Positions 12,804 to 13,936 of a stretch of DNA of 13,936 bases are shown piece after piece (positions within the stretch are counted from its first letter, which is position 1; each line of letters opens with the position of its first letter). Source of the DNA: JOPF136 sp035541255 (GTDB taxonomy: Bacteria; Acidobacteriota; Terriglobia; Acidiferrales; UBA7541); NCBI GenBank assembly GCA_035541255.1, contig DATKNR010000116.1, positions 1 to 13,936 of the forward strand. Reading direction: 5' to 3'. The translations under genes and the position numbers were made by a program. The notes below the pieces were generated by a model, which saw nothing but the letters and a program-made list of their open reading frames with translations, ran no database searches and was not told the DNA's origin.

Positions 12804-13936
12804 CAGGGCTGAGAAAAGAAATCGGCCAGGCGGCGCAGTCCTTCTTCAATGCGCTCGATGGAGGTGGCGTAGGAGAGACGCAGAAAGCCGGGAGCGCCGA
12901 AGGCTTCGCCGGGAACGACGGCGACGTGGGAGGATTCGAGCAGGCGGCGGGCGACGACAGCGGAGTCGAGACGGCCGTTGGAAGCGGCGACGCATTCCGC
13001 GTCGCGGGTGCGGCAGGCGGAGATGTTCGGAAAGGCATAGAAGGCGCCTTGCGGCTCGGTGCAGGTGAGACCGGGAATGGCGCAAAGGCCGGCGAGGACA
13101 CGGGCCCGGCGGCGTTCGTATTCCGCGAGCATGCTGCCAACGGAATCCATGGGGCCGCGAACGGCTTCAAGGGCGGCGTGCTGGGCGATGGAGGTGGGAT
13201 TGGAAGTGGACTGGCTCTGGAGTTTGACGACGGCTTTGGCGATGGGTTCGGGAGCGAGGACGAATCCAACGCGCCAGCCGGTCATGGCGAAGGTTTTCGA
13301 AAGCGACCCGCAGACGATGACGGTGTTTTTGGCGTCAGGCAGGCTGGCGGCGGAAAACGGACGGCGGCCAGAGTAGAGGAAATGAGAGTAGCACTCGTCG
13401 GTGAGGAGCCAGACGCCGCGGCGGCGGCAAAGGTCGACGATTTTGGCGAACTCGTCTTCGGGCAGAATGGCGCCGGTGGGATTGGAAGGCGAGTTGACGA
13501 TGACCATGCGCGTCTTGGGCGTGATGGCGGCTTCGACATCGCGGGCGGCGAGGCAGAAGCCCTGGTGCTCGTGGGTTTGGACGAAGACGGGCTTGCCGCC
13601 GGCGTATTTGACGATGTCGGGAAAACTGACCCAACAGGGAACGGGGATGACGACCTCGTCGCCGGAATTTACGAGCACGTTTACGGTGTTGAAGATGGCG
13701 TGCTTGCCGCCCACGCTGACGACGCATTCGGAGGCCTTGTAAGCGGTGCCGAGCTGAGCGGCATGCCAGTCGCAGATGGCCTGGCGGAGCGGGGCGATGC
13801 CGCCGGAAGGAGTGTACTTGGTGAAATTCTGCTCGAGGGCGCGGATGGCGGCGCGCTTGATGTGATCGGGAGTGGGGAAATCGGGCTCGCCGGGGCCGAA
13901 ATCAACGACGTCGATGCCGCGGGCCTTGTAGCGTTC
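12803..13936 (-). CDS. Class I pyridoxal-phosphate aminotransferase (aspartate aminotransferase type), 5' end outside the window
   Basis: 377 residues are visible in an open frame that runs off the window. Probably about 15-25 N-terminal residues and the start codon are missing. The first visible part (GEPDFPTPDHIKRAA, then KYTPSGGIAPLRQAI) is typical of bacterial type-Ib aspartate aminotransferases. Further motifs are NSPSNPTGA (about 148-156), TDECYSHFLY (179-188), GSLSKTFAMTGWRVGF (210-225) with the PLP lysine K214, and GFLRLSYATS near the C-terminus (RLSYATS carries the substrate-carboxylate Arg). The reaction is transfer of an amino group between an amino acid, probably aspartate, and a 2-oxo acid. 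Prephenate or other acceptors are possible in this family. The stop codon overlaps the manA start by one base. An internal GTG at 13714 is not the real start because conserved sequence continues upstream of it. Confidence 0.93.
   Translation of the reverse strand, partial: ERYKARGIDVVDFGPGEPDFPTPDHIKRAAIRALEQNFTKYTPSGGIAPLRQAICDWHAAQLGTAYKASECVVSVGGKHAIFNTVNVLVNSGDEVVIPVPCWVSFPDIVKYAGGKPVFVQTHEHQGFCLAARDVEAAITPKTRMVIVNSPSNPTGAILPEDEFAKIVDLCRRRGVWLLTDECYSHFLYSGRRPFSAASLPDAKNTVIVCGSLSKTFAMTGWRVGFVLAPEPIAKAVVKLQSQSTSNPTSIAQHAALEAVRGPMDSVGSMLAEYERRRARVLAGLCAIPGLTCTEPQGAFYAFPNISACRTRDAECVAASNGRLDSAVVARRLLESSHVAVVPGEAFGAPGFLRLSYATSIERIEEGLRRLADFFSQP

Noticed and set aside
1..13936. CRISPR array, tRNA, rRNA, integrase, transposase, toxin-antitoxin or phage defence genes
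   Set aside because: I looked for these on both strands and saw no supporting repeats, motifs or proteins.

Overview
This is a G-rich, high-GC bacterial stretch with tightly packed genes. No taxon is diagnosed by a marker here. The short 7-bp tandem repeats, the small palindromic intergenic repeats and the general gene style make an acidobacterium or similar soil bacterium my best guess (inference). I see no rRNA, tRNA, CRISPR array, insertion sequence, integrase or phage gene. The window looks like ordinary chromosome.

Layout: two convergent blocks meet near 6424-6527. The left block (+ strand, 81-6423) holds: an 854-residue TPR protein ending in GAF-like and degenerate GGDEF-like regions; a 3-hydroxyacyl-CoA dehydrogenase and an enoyl-CoA hydratase, which are consecutive steps of beta-oxidation or butanoyl-CoA metabolism; an EcsC-like protein; then ribH and nusB, overlapping by 4 bp. 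The two blocks are separated by a paired-hairpin repeat that probably also stops transcription.

The right block (- strand, read from 13936 down to 6528) starts with a class I aminotransferase cut by the window edge. It continues through manA, manC and a phosphomannomutase/phosphoglucomutase, which together make GDP-mannose from fructose-6-phosphate. Aminotransferase-manA (TGATG) and manA-manC (ATGA) overlap, so these three are probably translationally coupled. Next come an AraC-type regulator, a small exported ABM-like protein and a PhzF-family protein.

Two things cut across the genes. First, the + strand is G-rich throughout, so + genes favour G-ending codons (GCG, CTG, GTG) and - genes favour C-ending codons (GCC, CTC, GTC). 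This also explains the very long spurious open frames opposite real genes. Second, small repeats (7-bp tandem arrays and palindromic elements) sit at gene boundaries and in several places run into coding sequence: the pgm N-terminus, an insert in the pgm C-terminal domain, the nusB tail and possibly a Ser-rich insert in manC. I found no clearly new multi-gene system. The repeat-derived protein segments and the inactive-looking TPR-GAF-GGDEF protein are the most worthwhile leads.
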